7,964 nt of DNA from Anaerofilum sp. (lineage in GTDB: Bacteria; Bacillota; Clostridia; Oscillospirales; Ruminococcaceae), in NCBI GenBank assembly GCA_020024115.1, contig JAHHUF010000082.1, positions 1 to 7,964 of the forward strand, in the 5' to 3' direction. This document shows positions 6,190-7,964 of the stretch, piece after piece; the first letter of the stretch is position 1; every line of letters starts with the position of its first letter. The translations under genes were made by a program, and so were the position numbers. The notes under the pieces were generated by a model. It worked only from the letters and a program-made list of their open reading frames with translations. It was not told the DNA's origin and ran no database searches.

Positions 6190-6265
6190 ACTTTCACTTC
6201 CGTTCTTTTTTCAACAGCATAAGCATTGTTGTGCCATCATTTCTTTGTACTAAAATATGCTGACT
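6190..6265 (-). promoter_or_regulatory. Presumed spoIIIA promoter region
   Basis: A terminator ends the upstream gene at about 6271, so the operon promoter must lie in the 80 or so bases before spoIIIAA. In B. subtilis this operon is read by sigma-E (about -35 ATATT, -10 CATACA-T, 14 apart). GCATATT at 6260-6254 resembles a sigma-E -35, but no good -10 lies at the right distance; AGTACAAA (6250-6243) is too close. The region is right, but the element is not identified. Confidence 0.3.
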
Positions 6266-6270
6266 GCCAA

Positions 6271-6319
6271 AAAAATAGAACAAAAAAGCCCACCATTCAA
6301 AAAATTGAATGATGAGCTT
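6271..6319 (-). terminator. Terminator of the deaminase-motif gene
   Basis: On the minus strand AAGCTCATCATTCAA (6319-6305) pairs along all 15 positions with 6300-6286, including two G-U pairs, around a TTTT loop. It is followed by a T-rich stretch (TTTTTTGTTCTATTTTT). It separates the upstream gene from the spoIIIA operon. Between it and that gene's stop (6320-6409) I see nothing. Confidence 0.85.
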
Positions 6320-6409
6320 CCATCAGTTATGATATGAAACAGATGTTTTTCGAGCAATTTAGGGCATATCCGAAAAATAAGAAATGTCAAAATCAAGCTA
6401 AATTTAATT

Positions 6410-7864
6410 TCACAAAATAGGATAAACTAAATTAAAATGAATTTTATCTCTTTCTATCCAATTTTGCAATGCTCCAAAGCAGTTAATGCAAGGACAAAAT
6501 TTCACATACAAAGTTGCTGTTTGGGAAGATGTACTGTATTTTGTTTTTAGTTTTGCTAATATTTTTCTTTCACAGCAGGAATAAGATTTTTTCAAAAACT
6601 TCTTTGTATCTTCTGATGGTAACAAAGCGATTTCGTCTTTCAATGAGCCTTTTTGAACCAGCTTGCAATTCGAGTCCAATTCATAACGAATCATTTGTTC
6701 TGCAACATCTGAAGAAAGAACTGCCAAATCTGCACCAAGCGCATTGCTAATCCTGCGGAAAGCATCTACGATGTCAGCCTGAAAGCTGCCTTTCAGAACA
6801 TCTCTTACTTTATTATCTTCATAGTCCCAAAAACCGCTAAATGCCATGATAGATGCCTTTTTAGTTTTCAGCAGTGCCACACATCGCTTTCCATCCTGCG
6901 TATATTCTTTGAAAAACGATTTACTGTTTTTGTCAATCTTTTCCACTTCTTCTGCGACACAAGTAAGCATTTTTTGCAATGAGACCCTATCGGAAGTTTG
7001 GGAGCCATTGATTTTATCGCAGATAAAATCTGCGGCTTTCTGTATTCCCTGCCAAATAGAGCATATATACTCATTTGACAACTCATCAGCATCATCAGGC
7101 ATCCAATGTGGTATAATTTTCTTGACTTTAGCAACCAATTCTTTTAGTTTTTTGGTTGCCTGTTCATCTTTATGCCGCCAGAAATTGGTAAAAAAATCAA
7201 TGGTTTTGTTGCTGAAATCAATTGCTGATTCAAATAGCATCTCTTTTTCATCAAAAGAAATTTCTTGCAAAAAATAGCGGATATTTTCTTCAAACTGTTT
7301 GCAAAATTTCTTTGCAGCTATTTTCAAGTTCTTTTTCTGTTCACTTGCAATCGGCAAAGTATTCATCTGTTTCGCCGCTTTATAAAGTGGGTTGAGCAAT
7401 TCCATAATCAAGGTGTGGTTTAACAATTCACTATTTGTTAATTGTCTGATACATTCAACAAACAATTCTCGATTATCTTTCCAATACTTTTTGAGAGCAT
7501 CCTCTTTTTGCTGAAATTTTTCTAAGGATTCTATAATTTTGGCATAACCGCCAATCCATGACCCCAAAGCGGTCACAATATAGTACAAATTATATTCCAA
7601 TTCAATGTATTCCGAAAATGAGTCAGCACCATCTTCTTTTGGGCAACAGAAATTATCATTTGTCATGTTTGCAAGCCAATGAATATCAATTAACTTTTCT
7701 GGAACACTCCAATAACTTTGAATATCTGCCTTATTGCGAAAGTCTTTGGAATCCAACACTTCACAAATTGTTTGGACATTCTCTGTATTTGATGAAATGG
7801 GCACAAAGCTAGAAATGTTCCAATTCAGCCGGATTTTTTTGTATTTGCTGTCCTCTTTGCCCAT
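6410..7864 (-). CDS. Unrecognised protein with a C-terminal cytidine-deaminase-like zinc site
   Basis: I do not recognise this 484-residue protein as a whole. It has no signal peptide or membrane helix, so it is probably cytoplasmic. Residues 1-320 look mostly alpha-helical and are rich in lysine, glutamate and aromatic residues (helices around 85-125, 130-165, 175-200, 208-252 and 262-320). The last 160 residues fit the deaminase fold: a two-strand hairpin at about 327-344 (CVALLKTKKASIMAFSG), an insertion of about 80 residues, then helix SCCERKILAKL with C430-x-E432, strand TATLYVKF, P458-C459-x-x-C462 at the start of the next helix, and a last strand HFNLVYPIL. C-x-E with P-C-x-x-C is the cytidine-deaminase form of the zinc site (C430, C459, C462; proton shuttle E432). 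The substrate is unknown. Deaminase domains at the C-terminus are common in polymorphic toxins and conflict systems, but no export signal or immunity gene is seen. The start ATG has GGGAGAAGGG upstream. The gene looks more AT-rich than spoIIIA. Confidence 0.85.
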   Translation of the reverse strand: MGKEDSKYKKIRLNWNISSFVPISSNTENVQTICEVLDSKDFRNKADIQSYWSVPEKLIDIHWLANMTNDNFCCPKEDGADSFSEYIELEYNLYYIVTALGSWIGGYAKIIESLEKFQQKEDALKKYWKDNRELFVECIRQLTNSELLNHTLIMELLNPLYKAAKQMNTLPIASEQKKNLKIAAKKFCKQFEENIRYFLQEISFDEKEMLFESAIDFSNKTIDFFTNFWRHKDEQATKKLKELVAKVKKIIPHWMPDDADELSNEYICSIWQGIQKAADFICDKINGSQTSDRVSLQKMLTCVAEEVEKIDKNSKSFFKEYTQDGKRCVALLKTKKASIMAFSGFWDYEDNKVRDVLKGSFQADIVDAFRRISNALGADLAVLSSDVAEQMIRYELDSNCKLVQKGSLKDEIALLPSEDTKKFLKKSYSCCERKILAKLKTKYSTSSQTATLYVKFCPCINCFGALQNWIERDKIHFNLVYPIL

Positions 7865-7897
7865 TTTATCCCTTCTCCCTTCTACACAAACTTAGGC

Positions 7898-7922
7898 TGT
7901 ATACATTTTATTAAATGTACAC
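7898..7922 (-). promoter_or_regulatory. Palindromic operator-like site over a likely promoter
   Basis: 7899-7922 is an inverted repeat: on the minus strand GTGTACATTT, then AATA, then AAATGTATAC, with one imperfect pair. A -10-like TATACA (7903-7898) overlaps one arm. A weak -35-like TTTTGT or TTTGTG lies about 16-17 bases upstream at the other arm. Transcription would start near 7891, leaving a leader of about 26 bases before the ATG at 7864. An operator that covers the spacer and the -10 would suit repression of the deaminase-motif gene. There is no U-run after it, so it is not a good terminator for the upstream gene. Confidence 0.4.
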
Positions 7923-7926
7923 AAAA

Positions 7927-7964
7927 TCAATCTTCCAACTCAGTTGGCACATCTGGTTCATAGG
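7927..7964 (-). CDS. C-terminal end of an upstream gene (partial)
   Basis: One minus-strand frame, open to the window edge, reads YEPDVPTELED and then TGA. The acidic, proline-containing tail looks like a natural protein end, but 11 residues do not identify a family. If real, the gene lies 62 bases upstream of the deaminase-motif gene on the same strand. The promoter-like palindrome in between suggests that the two may be transcribed separately. The other two frames are less convincing (one hits a stop at once, one gives MNQMCQLSWKIDFVYI). Confidence 0.4.
   Translation of the reverse strand, partial: YEPDVPTELED

Noticed and set aside
6243..6260. Sigma-E promoter for spoIIIAA at GCATATT ... 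AGTACAAA
   Set aside because: The two elements are only about 3 bases apart instead of about 14, so they cannot form one sigma-E promoter. Kept only as a presumed promoter region.
6846..7277. Plus-strand 143-codon open frame and other frames inside the deaminase-motif gene
   Set aside because: They are rich in serine, cysteine and phenylalanine with no domain features, and they lack a good ribosome binding site. The 484-codon minus-strand frame has a start signal and a terminator.
7899..7922. Palindrome read as a terminator of the upstream partial gene
   Set aside because: The stem is AT-rich and is followed by AGCCTAAG instead of a U-run. Overlap with a -10-like TATACA favours a promoter/operator site.
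1..7964. tRNA, rRNA, CRISPR array, insertion sequence or transposase
   Set aside because: No cloverleaf-like pattern, no regularly spaced direct repeats and no transposase motifs were seen in either strand.

Overview
The window comes from a spore-forming member of the Firmicutes, most likely class Clostridia. The evidence is a spoIIIA sporulation operon on the minus strand, Shine-Dalgarno sites of the AAGGAGG type, moderately AT-rich DNA and many short stem-loop terminators with U-tracts. The genus cannot be told from the sequence. All convincing genes lie on the minus strand, so transcription runs from high to low coordinates.

Layout, in the direction of transcription. (1) 7964-7927: the last 11 codons of a gene that lies mostly outside the window. 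(2) 7922-7898: a palindrome overlapping a plausible promoter. (3) 7864-6410: an unrecognised 484-residue, mostly helical, soluble protein. Its C-terminal end carries a cytidine-deaminase-type zinc site (C-x-E, then P-C-x-x-C). A terminator follows at 6319-6271. (4) 6189-1673: the operon spoIIIAA-AB-[AC missing]-AD-AE-AF-AG-AH, tightly packed and closed by a terminator at 1605-1569. (5) 1415-303: a THUMP-type class I RNA methyltransferase of the RlmL/YpsC family, with its own terminator at 303-261. (6) 302-1: about 300 bases with no intact gene. They hold a 17-codon fragment that looks like the start of malQ (4-alpha-glucanotransferase), between two strong hairpins.

The SpoIIIA proteins act in the mother cell during engulfment. 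AA is the ATPase, AB-AF are inner-membrane parts, and AG and AH form rings that join SpoIIQ of the forespore in the channel that supports late forespore gene expression. Two things are wrong with this copy. The 87 bases between AB and AD cannot hold spoIIIAC, although a good ribosome binding site and start codon remain there and lead into a 17-codon ORF. SpoIIIAE also has no normal start codon before its signal peptide. The locus is therefore either unusually rearranged, decaying, or misassembled.

The least ordinary part of the window is the deaminase-motif protein with its palindrome-controlled promoter. It could be an effector of a conflict or defence system. No partner is visible, because the upstream gene is cut off by the window edge.
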